This document shows, piece by piece, positions 1 through 6,300 of a stretch of DNA of 8,373 nucleotides. The stretch is taken from the NCBI GenBank assembly GCA_020629355.1, contig JAHDDM010000044.1:1-8373 (forward strand), in the 5' to 3' direction. Every line of letters starts with the position of its first letter. Within the stretch, counting starts at the first letter, position 1. Under the pieces are notes generated by a model that did not search any database, had not been told where the DNA came from, and worked only from the letters and a program-made list of their open reading frames with translations. The position numbers were made by a program, and so were the translations under genes. The stretch comes from Rhodospirillaceae bacterium (GTDB lineage Bacteria; Pseudomonadota; Alphaproteobacteria; JABSOH01).

Positions 1-33
1 CTAATTTTTTACAGCTTGTGCCGTGATAACCCT

Positions 34-1542
34 CTATAGCGGTATCCACGTGCCATGCAAGCCCAGTGGAAGTGCTAAATCCAATTCTGCTTTCATAATA
101 GGCCCATCCGAGAGATGCGCGCCCTCATAGACCGAAAGATGGGTTGTGCCCTTCTGCCAGTCCAGCGATGTGCCAATGACCCAGAATGCATCAACAGAGT
201 TTGGCTTGGGGACAATCAGATGCTCCTCAAGAATTTCTGTTTTGCCAACGTCAAACGAAGAGGTCAGACCACTGGTTCTGTCCACAAGCAAAAGCCTATC
301 AAAGCCAAAACCCTCGACACCCTCAGGCTGCGCCAACAGCAAGGCATACTGGTGTGCGGACAGATTTTGACGTGCATCAGTTTGAATAAATTCGACTTGC
401 CCAAGCTCTGGTCTTTTATCAAGATGCAGAGTTTTCGTATTCAGATTGAGTCTCGCCTGAACATAAAGCGATGCAGCCGATACCGTACCATCCCAACTTC
501 CATCCATCACGGCAACAGCGTCTTGTGTCATAAAAGTTGGATCATCGTGTAAGGCGAAATCGAATCCAATTTCAGAAGAGCTAATGTCGTAAGCATTACC
601 AAAATGATAGACCCAAAAAGGTTCAATTTCGAGCTTAACCACACTATTCAAGTCGGCCTTGTCGATCACCATAACTTCTGCGGGCTGTTGATTTTGCCAT
701 TCAAAAAGATCAACAAACGCTTTCCCTTCGGGGTTTACGGCTGTGTAAGGCGGCGCAACGATAATAATCTTTGTTGCCGTAATCATAAAATCATGCACCA
801 TCGGTGTTGCCGTTTGTGGCAGTATATGCGTTTGCTGCAATACTCCGTCCGCTGAAATGTGATACAGAATCAATGCAGCAGGGTTCACAGAATAGCCGAT
901 ATTCCACAGCGAGCCATCCTGATCCTTGCGCGGATGTGCCCCAAACGGCAATCCTATTGTCTCGTCGGACCAGCTTTTTATGCCTTCGGTTTCCAACGTT
1001 TCGGGATTGATGATATGTGGCGACCCCCCTTCCCACAATGCCAGCAAATCGCCAGCGTGATCCAATAGGCTGATATTTCCCGGACTCAGCGCATTCGCCG
1101 AGCCACCAGAAGTCAATTCCGCGCCGTATGTTCCAAACCCTGAAAACAGAATCCTGTTTGCTTTGGTCTCTGCAACATTACGCTTTGTCTCAATTAACCG
1201 CCCGTGATGGTGCACGCCAGCATCAGAAAAAGCAAACCTCTGCACCATTCCAGGGGCATCAAACCAGTGTGCAAAACGATCAGAACCGATATTGTGGTTC
1301 GCTGGACCATTGCGGAAAAAGTTACCACGCAAGTCAGAGGGTATCTTGCCATGGACAATTTTAATATCGCCGCTCAAAGACGACTCTGTTGTTCCAAGAT
1401 ACCCCAACAGCCAAGGCTTTTGCTCAAGTGCCTTGAAAAAAGATGATTGCGCACCGATTAACGCCTTGGCTTGTAGTTGTGTAGGTAGTGATGCGGCTGT
1501 AATCATGCCTGCAAACAGTTTTGTGAAGGTACGTCTATCCAT
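34..1542 (-). CDS. Tat-exported carotenoid oxygenase (RPE65/CCD family)
   Basis: This is a non-haem iron dioxygenase of the carotenoid cleavage family, which splits a C=C bond of carotenoids, apocarotenoids or stilbene-type substrates into carbonyl products. In the 502-residue protein the four iron ligands are visible with family spacing: H203 (GAHPR), H250 (VHDF), H313 (YHFGNAYD) and H496 (LHGTW). Probable second-shell Glu residues are E171 (LWEGG), E384 and E440. The N-terminal blade motif GNFFRNGP lies at 73-80. Residues 2-8 (DRRTFTK), a hydrophobic stretch to about 20 and AKA at 25-27 form a Tat signal, so a folded metalloenzyme is probably exported to the periplasm. Met at 1542 is chosen because GGGAG lies 9 bases upstream and the start falls 4 bases after the DUF2141 stop; the frame opens 5 codons earlier (1557) without a visible ribosome-binding site. 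The gene is translationally close-coupled to DUF2141. The substrate cannot be told; lignostilbene-type cleavage is an alternative. Confidence 0.93.
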   Translation of the reverse strand: MDRRTFTKLFAGMITAASLPTQLQAKALIGAQSSFFKALEQKPWLLGYLGTTESSLSGDIKIVHGKIPSDLRGNFFRNGPANHNIGSDRFAHWFDAPGMVQRFAFSDAGVHHHGRLIETKRNVAETKANRILFSGFGTYGAELTSGGSANALSPGNISLLDHAGDLLALWEGGSPHIINPETLETEGIKSWSDETIGLPFGAHPRKDQDGSLWNIGYSVNPAALILYHISADGVLQQTHILPQTATPMVHDFMITATKIIIVAPPYTAVNPEGKAFVDLFEWQNQQPAEVMVIDKADLNSVVKLEIEPFWVYHFGNAYDISSSEIGFDFALHDDPTFMTQDAVAVMDGSWDGTVSAASLYVQARLNLNTKTLHLDKRPELGQVEFIQTDARQNLSAHQYALLLAQPEGVEGFGFDRLLLVDRTSGLTSSFDVGKTEILEEHLIVPKPNSVDAFWVIGTSLDWQKGTTHLSVYEGAHLSDGPIMKAELDLALPLGLHGTWIPL

Positions 1543-1546
1543 AATC

Positions 1547-1966
1547 CTAACTCCCATTCAAAGTAATTTCGAGCTGCATCGGCGTCCCATCAAACTCAAA
1601 CTTGAAATCATCAAATTCGGGGGCAGAAAAACCAATTTTAGGATTTTCTGAAAACCCAAAAGGCTCGATGGGTGCGCCAAAAAGATTGCTGTCTAATATT
1701 TCATTACCATTGAGGTCTTGGAACAGGGCTATGCCGTAAGTGCCTGGCTGCAAGTCTTGAATTTTTAGTTGCATCAATCCCGCCTCGGCTGGTGCGAATG
1801 CGAATGCAGTGAAATTTTCTGAATCAAAGTCTTGCTGGCTGCCATACAATGCAGCGCGGACAGTACCAGCATCCGAAGCTGTCTTGACCTGAAGGGTCAG
1901 TGTATCCGCTGTTGCATGAGCCGCCATGGCTAGTGATAATCCTAAAGTAACAAATATGGTTTTCAT
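1547..1966 (-). CDS. Secreted DUF2141 family protein
   Basis: This small exported protein (139 residues) belongs to the uncharacterised DUF2141 family; no biochemical function is known to me. Residues 1-20 form a Sec signal peptide (KTIF, hydrophobic core, AHATA), with cleavage probably after A18 or A20. The family core follows: a beta-rich start (TLTLQV), then LQPGTYGIALFQDLNGNEILD at about 72-92 and GAPIEPFGFSENP at 97-109. The Asp/Asn-rich DLNGNEILD loop resembles a calcium-type acidic loop, but binding is only inferred. The position that in my memory of the family is usually His (HDxNxNG) is Gln here (Q83). The start is well supported: AAGGAG lies 6 bases upstream. It is the first gene of a two-gene operon with the carotenoid oxygenase, whose preferred start is 4 bases after this stop. 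Co-export suggests an accessory, substrate-binding or carrier role for the oxygenase, but this is inference. Confidence 0.9.
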   Translation of the reverse strand: MKTIFVTLGLSLAMAAHATADTLTLQVKTASDAGTVRAALYGSQQDFDSENFTAFAFAPAEAGLMQLKIQDLQPGTYGIALFQDLNGNEILDSNLFGAPIEPFGFSENPKIGFSAPEFDDFKFEFDGTPMQLEITLNGS

Positions 1967-1979
1967 GTTCAGCTCCTTG

Positions 1980-2025
1980 GTTTACGATATGATCTAAACT
2001 CACACATATCTTGATATGCGTAAAC
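1980..2025. promoter_or_regulatory. Candidate divergent operator with GATATG/CATATC repeats
   Basis: The region between the DUF2141 start and the LytTR regulator start holds nested symmetrical repeats. GATATG occurs at 1986-1991 and 2013-2018 on the plus strand and as CATATC at 2005-2010, so 2005-2018 is a perfect 6-bp inverted repeat with a TT centre. A second inverted repeat, GTTTACG (1980-1986) and CGTAAAC (2019-2025), flanks these. The left arm lies 1 base upstream of the AAGGAG site of the DUF2141 gene. LytTR domains commonly bind pairs of short repeats near their own and their target promoters, so control by the adjacent regulator is a reasonable inference. I cannot fix the -10 and -35 boxes. 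Confidence 0.45.
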
Positions 2026-2118
2026 GGGAGCAAAAGGGCTAATCCGCAAACCCATGGAAATCATACGCAGAATGGCAAAAAATCATGCTCACGAAGCGCG
2101 AAATTACAAGGAATCTTA

Positions 2119-2880
2119 GTGGCTGAAACAATAAAGCAGGCTTTTGCTGGAACAGCCCATAGACTTTCCAGTCTAAGTTTCTGGTTAATCATTTCTGGTG
2201 TGATCTTAATTTGCTTTTTAAGCGGCCCATTCGGTACTTTTGAGGCTTTGCCCGCAAGCTTCAGGTTCATCTATTGGGGGCTGATTATCATCATCACCAA
2301 TCTTTTAGGCTTATGGCTACATGCCTTTATGCGCGTCAAGGACTGGCTCAGGCCTGTCGAAATTTTTATTGTTGGGGTTGTTTTTGGGTTTCTGGCAAGC
2401 GGGATAGTTATTATCTTAAGCTATGCTTTATTGAATCCGATGAACGGCTATCCTGGCACGTTGAAGCTTCTGGCCTACTGTTTTCCAAGTGCCGCTACTA
2501 TCTTTATTGCGACGGTTTATCTGGATAGCCAGCGTAAAGAAGACAGAAAGCCTCTGCTAGATCAGCATCCCGCTCTTTTTGCGCGCCTAAAGAAATACCC
2601 TAATGCCCAAAAGGTTCTGTCACTTAATGCGCAAGATCACTATGTCGAAGTCGCGACAGAATTCGGTTCTGAACTTTGCCTGATTCGTTTAAGCGATGCG
2701 ATTGCCGAAGTCGCCCCCATCGAAGGCATCCAAATTCATCGATCCAGCTGGATAGCAAAATCAGCGATACAGGAAATCAAGGTTCAAGGGAACAATACAG
2801 AAGTCCATCTGATCAATGGGAATACTCTGAAGGTTAGCCAATCCCGTGTCAAAGAACTCAGAGCTTTTTTACATTCCTAG
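2119..2880 (+). CDS. Membrane-anchored LytTR-domain transcriptional regulator
   Basis: This is a one-component regulator of 253 residues with a membrane input half and a DNA-binding output half. Four hydrophobic segments are visible at about 20-36, 48-69, 80-102 and 115-134. A charged linker (DSQRKEDRK, 136-144) leads into a LytTR domain from about 155 to the end, recognised by NAQDHYVEVAT (170-180), IRLSDAI (189-195), IHRSSWIAK (206-214) and VSQSRVKELR (239-248). No response-regulator receiver or kinase domain is present, so the signal is probably sensed in or at the membrane. The GTG start at 2119 is preferred because AAGGA sits 6 bases upstream. The frame is open back to a TTG at 2011, but that would add 36 polar, compositionally odd residues and swallow the divergent promoter region. 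It is divergent from the DUF2141-oxygenase operon, its most likely target. Its end overlaps the 3' end of trcR by 12 bases. Confidence 0.9.
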   Translation: MAETIKQAFAGTAHRLSSLSFWLIISGVILICFLSGPFGTFEALPASFRFIYWGLIIIITNLLGLWLHAFMRVKDWLRPVEIFIVGVVFGFLASGIVIILSYALLNPMNGYPGTLKLLAYCFPSAATIFIATVYLDSQRKEDRKPLLDQHPALFARLKKYPNAQKVLSLNAQDHYVEVATEFGSELCLIRLSDAIAEVAPIEGIQIHRSSWIAKSAIQEIKVQGNNTEVHLINGNTLKVSQSRVKELRAFLHS

Positions 2881-3450
2881 GAAATTCTTTTCTTCCTCTG
2901 GTTCTGCATTTTCCTCGGCGGCTTTTTGTGCCGCGCGCGCTGCAAGGGCAATATCAATTTCATTCTGCATTGCATTCAAAGTGCATAGACCTAACTCTAC
3001 GGGTGATCCTGGCTCAATATTTGCCATATTCCAATAGGAGCGATTCCGAATAGACTCGATGGTAGGTTTGGTTGAGCCGACCAGTTTGCTAATTTGTTTG
3101 GTGGTCATTTCAGGATATTCCCGCGTCAACCACGCCACGGCATTTGGTTTATTCGCCCGTTTCAGCATTGGAGTATAACGCCGACCACCCTTAGGTGCAA
3201 CAGGAACACTGTAGCCCTTGGCAATGCTCAGACGAGCAGCAGGATCAGCGCTCACCCGATCAATTTCAGCCTGTAACAATAGTCCGCTTTGCAGAGGGTT
3301 CTCGCCCCGAACTTGCGTTCCAGTATCTGCATCGGCGATTGCTGCCACCTCAAGTTCATGCAAACCAACAAAGTCTGCAATCTGTGGAAAGGTTAAGGCT
3401 GTATTGTCAATTAACCAAACTGCGGTCGCTTTCGGCATTAAAATCGCCAT
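2869..3450 (-). CDS. trcR: TrcR-type cell-cycle transcriptional regulator (DUF1013)
   Basis: This 193-residue protein matches the DUF1013/COG3820 family, conserved in Alphaproteobacteria and labelled in databases as the cell-cycle transcriptional regulator TrcR. The family start MPKATAVWLIDNTALTF is visible at 5-21. Two helix-turn-helix-like stretches can be read: LTFPQIADFVGLHELEVAAI (19-38) and MTTKQISKLVGSTKPTIESI (115-134). Between them lies a basic region with KGGRRYTPMLKR (87-98). The C-terminus is an Ala/Glu-rich helical tail (about 162-188). Met1 is chosen because GGAG lies 8 bases upstream; Met5 would be the alternative. The promoter must lie in the region shared with the carboxypeptidase gene, which is transcribed the other way. 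The 3' end overlaps the LytTR gene on the opposite strand. The family is clear, but regulatory targets cannot be inferred here. Confidence 0.88.
   Translation of the reverse strand: MAILMPKATAVWLIDNTALTFPQIADFVGLHELEVAAIADADTGTQVRGENPLQSGLLLQAEIDRVSADPAARLSIAKGYSVPVAPKGGRRYTPMLKRANKPNAVAWLTREYPEMTTKQISKLVGSTKPTIESIRNRSYWNMANIEPGSPVELGLCTLNAMQNEIDIALAARAAQKAAEENAEPEEEKNFLGM
2874..2883. repeat. 10-bp palindrome at overlapping convergent gene ends
   Basis: TTCCTAGGAA is a perfect palindrome containing the TAG stop of the LytTR regulator (2878-2880) and lying inside the last codons of trcR. It is too short to be a terminator, and no T-run follows the symmetry on either strand. It is listed because it sits exactly on the 12-base overlap between opposing genes. 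Confidence 0.3.
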
Positions 3451-3453
3451 AAG

Positions 3454-3463
3454 AGGAGCTCCT
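3454..3463 (-). promoter_or_regulatory. Palindromic Shine-Dalgarno of trcR
   Basis: The ribosome-binding site of trcR lies in the perfect palindrome AGGAGCTCCT, with GGAG 8 bases upstream of the ATG. The second half could pair with the Shine-Dalgarno of another transcript copy; the lack of a loop makes an intramolecular hairpin unlikely. Any translational effect is speculative. Confidence 0.35.
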
Positions 3464-3515
3464 AAAAAATGAAAAAGTCAAAGTCATCACGCCGATAGGT
3501 AGCCGATATTGCAGC

Positions 3516-3538
3516 CTAAAGCAATCTAAAGCAATCTA
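3516..3538. repeat. Tandem 10-bp repeat upstream of trcR
   Basis: CTAAAGCAAT occurs twice in tandem (3516-3525 and 3526-3535), followed by a partial third copy CTA. The ten-base period equals about one helical turn, so a protein could contact the same DNA face at each copy. It lies in the 169-base region between divergent trcR and the carboxypeptidase gene, upstream of trcR. It could equally be a slippage duplication. Confidence 0.5.
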
Positions 3539-3543
3539 CCAAG

Positions 3544-3564
3544 AGTGCTTTTCTTTTTTGCACT
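3544..3564. repeat. Inverted repeat AGTGC/GCACT around a T-rich spacer
   Basis: AGTGC (3544-3548) and GCACT (3560-3564) flank an 11-base T-rich spacer in the trcR-carboxypeptidase divergent region. The five-bp stem and long loop make a stable RNA hairpin unlikely, and it does not sit at a gene end, so a terminator role is not supported. A protein-binding site is possible. Confidence 0.25.
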
Positions 3565-3619
3565 ATCGCTACTATATGTTAGATAGGAGTACAGTTTCTG
3601 CTAATGCACACAATTTCTT

Positions 3620-4738
3620 ATGATCAAACGCCGTAATATCTGGCTCTATGTCCCAATTTTGCTCTGTCTTCTGCTGTGGACAGCGCCAGAACAGGCCATG
3701 GCACGCAAATATGCCGCTCTGGTCATGGATGCTTCGACTGGCGAAGTCTTGCATTCACGACGGGCAAGGGACAAACGCTATCCTGCCTCAATCACCAAGG
3801 TGATGACCTTGTATATGCTGTTCGAGGCTATCCAGCAAGGCCGCTTTACGATGGAATCGCGCCTGAAAGTGTCTCGAAAGGCAACGCACGCGCCGCCTTC
3901 CAAGCTCGGTCTTGGACGCGGCACAACCATCAAGGTCAAGGATGCCATTGGCACACTCATCACCAAGTCCGCCAATGACGTTGCGGTTGTTGTCGCTGAA
4001 GCTGTTTCTGGAACGGAAAAAAAGTTTGCTGCTGCAATGACCAAAAAAGCCCGTGCATTAGGCATGAAAAACACGACATTTCGTAATGCCTCAGGGTTGC
4101 ATCACTCTAAACAGGTCACGACAGCCCACGACATTGCCACGCTGGCACAACGCATACGCAAAGACTTCCCCAAGTATTATCCGCTATTCAAGATGCGCTC
4201 TTATACCTTCAGGAAACAAAAATATTACAACCACAATAAGCTCCTTAGGCAATATCCTGGTGCTGAGGGCTTGAAAACGGGTTTCATCAATGCCTCAGGC
4301 TTTAATCTGGTTGCTGTGGCAAAGCGCAATAATCAACGGGTCATTACAGTGGTGTTTGGCGGTAAAACAGGCAAGCGTCGGGATCGTCAAGTCCGCAAGC
4401 TGCTGGATCTTGGTTTCGCAAGACTGCCGAATCTCAGCGTGATCAGAACGCCTTTACGGCGCGATGCAACAGGCAAGTCAACAAAGGTTGCGATGCTTGT
4501 GCCGCGTGTTCCGTTACGCGCGAAAGGCGTATCAAGCACACAACCGATTGCTGCACAGGTCACTACCCAAACAGCAGAATTAGACGAGGGTATTGAAATA
4601 CAGTGGCAAGATGTCACCGATACACCAACCAGCCTTGCGCTAAAGCCTACTCCGAAGCCGATACCAAAGCCTGTGCCTCAAGCTGAGGTCTCAGAGACAG
4701 ACGGAGAAATTGAGCTACAATTCAGCATCATTGAGTAA
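3620..4738 (+). CDS. D-alanyl-D-alanine carboxypeptidase (peptidase S11, PBP5/6-like)
   Basis: This enzyme removes the terminal D-Ala from peptidoglycan pentapeptides in the periplasm, limiting cross-linking. In 372 residues all three active-site motifs of the S11 family are visible: SxxK as SITK (S57 nucleophile, K60), SxN as SAN (117-119) and KTG (219-221). Residues 1-28 (basic MIKRR, hydrophobic 8-20, AMA) form a Sec signal. The penicillin-binding fold ends near 270. The usual PBP5 C-terminal beta domain and amphipathic membrane anchor are not recognisable. Instead there is a basic, low-complexity tail with alternating Pro (TPKPIPKPVPQ, 344-354) and an acidic end, perhaps a periplasmic spacer. 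The ATG at 3620 gives a good signal peptide, but no Shine-Dalgarno is seen at normal distance and the frame is closed by TAA at 3602, so initiation is weak or leaderless-like. It is divergent from trcR; truA follows after 105 bases. A beta-lactam target is expected from the family. Confidence 0.93.
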   Translation: MIKRRNIWLYVPILLCLLLWTAPEQAMARKYAALVMDASTGEVLHSRRARDKRYPASITKVMTLYMLFEAIQQGRFTMESRLKVSRKATHAPPSKLGLGRGTTIKVKDAIGTLITKSANDVAVVVAEAVSGTEKKFAAAMTKKARALGMKNTTFRNASGLHHSKQVTTAHDIATLAQRIRKDFPKYYPLFKMRSYTFRKQKYYNHNKLLRQYPGAEGLKTGFINASGFNLVAVAKRNNQRVITVVFGGKTGKRRDRQVRKLLDLGFARLPNLSVIRTPLRRDATGKSTKVAMLVPRVPLRAKGVSSTQPIAAQVTTQTAELDEGIEIQWQDVTDTPTSLALKPTPKPIPKPVPQAEVSETDGEIELQFSIIE

Positions 4739-4843
4739 TTATCTTTTTCATTCTTTACTTCTCTTTTCCTAAGATTTCGATGCAGCTGGGGCTGAATCAT
4801 GAAATTGAGCACCGGAACATATGAATATATTTGAGGATGCGAG

Positions 4844-5644
4844 ATGAATGATTCGGTTTCAGATGCGCGAAAGATAGGAAAAGGGCAGCGTTGGAAGCTT
4901 GTATTGCAGTATGACGGCCTAGCCTTTCACGGTTGGCAGTCTCAGCATGATGTTGCAACCGTGCAGAACAGCCTAGAGGCCGCATTGCAGAGTCTGTGTC
5001 AATGTCCTGTGCGCTGCCACGTTGCTGGACGCACTGATCAAGGGGTTCATGCCTTAGGGCAGGTGGCACATGCTGATATTCCGCGTGTTCTTGCGCCAGA
5101 GCGGATGCGGCGTGCAATACAATCACACCTCAAGGACACTCCGATTGCGATTGTTGCAGCCGAGCCGGTAGCAGAGACCTTTCATGCGCGGTTTTCAGCG
5201 ACAATGCGGCATTATCGTTATCGTATCATCCAGAGCCCTTATCCGCCGATACTGGAACATGGGCGTGTCTGGTGGATACCACGTTCTTTAGACATGGTTG
5301 CAATGCAAGAGGGGGCAAATTACCTGTTGGGGTATCACGATTTCAGCAGCTTTCGCGCCGCCGGCTGCCAAGCAAACCATGCCTTACGCACGCTTGATCG
5401 GGCGGAATGGCATGAAAGAATAACAGATACTGGTGCAAAAGAATATACCATTGATTTCTCTGCCCTGTCGTTCCTGTATCATCAGGTGCGCAATATGGTC
5501 GGCACTTTAGCCGAAGTCGGCACAGGCCAGCGTAAGCCAGAAGATATTGCCCGAATTCTTGCAGCACAAGACCGAAAACAGGCTGGACGCACTGCCCCGC
5601 CAGAGGGCTTATATTTTGTTGGGGTCGACTACCCCTCTGATTAG
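4844..5644 (+). CDS. truA: tRNA pseudouridine synthase A
   Basis: TruA isomerises uridines 38, 39 and 40 in the anticodon arm of many tRNAs to pseudouridine in the cytoplasm. The 266-residue length is usual. The family opening LQYDGLAFHGWQSQ lies at 21-34. The catalytic motif GRTDQGVHALGQVAH (62-76) has nucleophile D65; the residue after Asp is Gln where Ala or Ser is more common. Later hallmarks are FHARFSATMRHYRYRI, GYHDFSSFRAAGC, FLYHQVRNMVGTL and the end motif RTAPPEGLYFVGVDYP. The ATG at 4844 has GAGG 7 bases upstream. It is 105 bases downstream of the carboxypeptidase gene, so it could be co-transcribed or have its own promoter. It converges on clpP with only 6 bases between stop codons. 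In many Alphaproteobacteria truA follows fmt; that pairing is not present here. Confidence 0.97.
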   Translation: MNDSVSDARKIGKGQRWKLVLQYDGLAFHGWQSQHDVATVQNSLEAALQSLCQCPVRCHVAGRTDQGVHALGQVAHADIPRVLAPERMRRAIQSHLKDTPIAIVAAEPVAETFHARFSATMRHYRYRIIQSPYPPILEHGRVWWIPRSLDMVAMQEGANYLLGYHDFSSFRAAGCQANHALRTLDRAEWHERITDTGAKEYTIDFSALSFLYHQVRNMVGTLAEVGTGQRKPEDIARILAAQDRKQAGRTAPPEGLYFVGVDYPSD

Positions 5645-5650
5645 GTTCTG

Positions 5651-6280
5651 TTATTTTTTCGCGGATACTTTACGTTTATTGATCACCTTATCGATGAGGC
5701 CAAACTTTTCGGCCTCCTGCGGTGACATGAAGGTATCGCGTTCCAGCGCTGTTTCCACCGCGCGTAATTTCTGCCCCGTGAACTCGACGTACATTTTGTT
5801 GAGCATCCCGCGCAAACGCAAAATTTCTTTGGCTTGAATTTCAATATCTGTGGCTTGGCCTCGTGCACCACCAGAAGGTTGATGCACCATAATCCGTGCA
5901 TTCGGCAAAGAAAACCGCTTGCCCTTTGTACCTGCTGCCAATAGAAGCGAGCCCATCGAAGCCGCCTGTCCCATGCAGATAGTCGAAATATCGGGCCGAA
6001 TATAACGCATGGTATCCAGAATCGACAGTCCTGCCGTCACCCCGCCACCAGGGGAATTGATATACATCGAAATATCCTTTTCAGGATTATCCGCCTCAAG
6101 AAAAATCAGCTGAGCGCAAATAAGACTCGCCATTTCATCCCGCACCTCGCCTGTGACGAAAATAATCCGTTCCCGCAAGAGCCTTGAGAAAATATCAAAA
6201 GAACGCTCACCGCGCGCCGATTGTTCAACAACCATCGGCACCAGAGATTGTTGTGGGCTATCCAAATAATCAACATTCAT
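5651..6280 (-). CDS. clpP: ATP-dependent Clp protease proteolytic subunit
   Basis: ClpP forms the tetradecameric serine-protease chamber that degrades proteins unfolded by ClpX or ClpA. The 209-residue protein is full length. Catalytic triad: S108 in [12 protein letters not shown]133 in MVHQPSGG and D182 in [11 protein letters not shown]. Other family motifs are [19 protein letters not shown] (18-35), [11 protein letters not shown] (74-84) and the handle region [15 protein letters not shown] (147-161). AAGGA lies 8 bases before the ATG. It follows tig by 20 bases on the same strand, so an operon is likely. The expected downstream clpX is missing, and truA is convergent instead, so its unfoldase must be encoded elsewhere. 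The propeptide appears short, as in other alphaproteobacterial ClpPs. Confidence 0.97.
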   Translation of the reverse strand: MNVDYLDSPQQSLVPMVVEQSARGERSFDIFSRLLRERIIFVTGEVRDEMASLICAQLIFLEADNPEKDISMYINSPGGGVTAGLSILDTMRYIRPDISTICMGQAASMGSLLLAAGTKGKRFSLPNARIMVHQPSGGARGQATDIEIQAKEILRLRGMLNKMYVEFTGQKLRAVETALERDTFMSPQEAEKFGLIDKVINKRKVSAKK

Positions 6281-6300
6281 GGCGCATTCCTTCTGGCTAT

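Noticed and set aside
1..33. Start of another gene or a terminator after the carotenoid oxygenase
   Set aside because: No start codon with a ribosome-binding site and no GC stem with a U-run is visible in these 33 bases.
115..552. Plus-strand open frame of 145 codons
   Set aside because: It lies inside the carotenoid oxygenase gene on the other strand, resembles no family I know and has no ribosome-binding site.
3558..3585. Possible promoter TTGCAC - 16 bases - TAGATA for the carboxypeptidase
   Set aside because: The -10 box matches only three of six consensus bases, and the assignment is one of several equally weak ones.
4805..4831. Possible promoter TTGAGC with TATATT upstream of truA
   Set aside because: The spacer is only 15 bases, and transcription would start after the truA Shine-Dalgarno, leaving it out of the mRNA.
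4739..4843. Pyrimidine-rich stretch between the carboxypeptidase gene and truA as a terminator or small RNA
   Set aside because: The C/T-rich run has no preceding stable hairpin, and there is no tRNA-like or other recognisable RNA structure.
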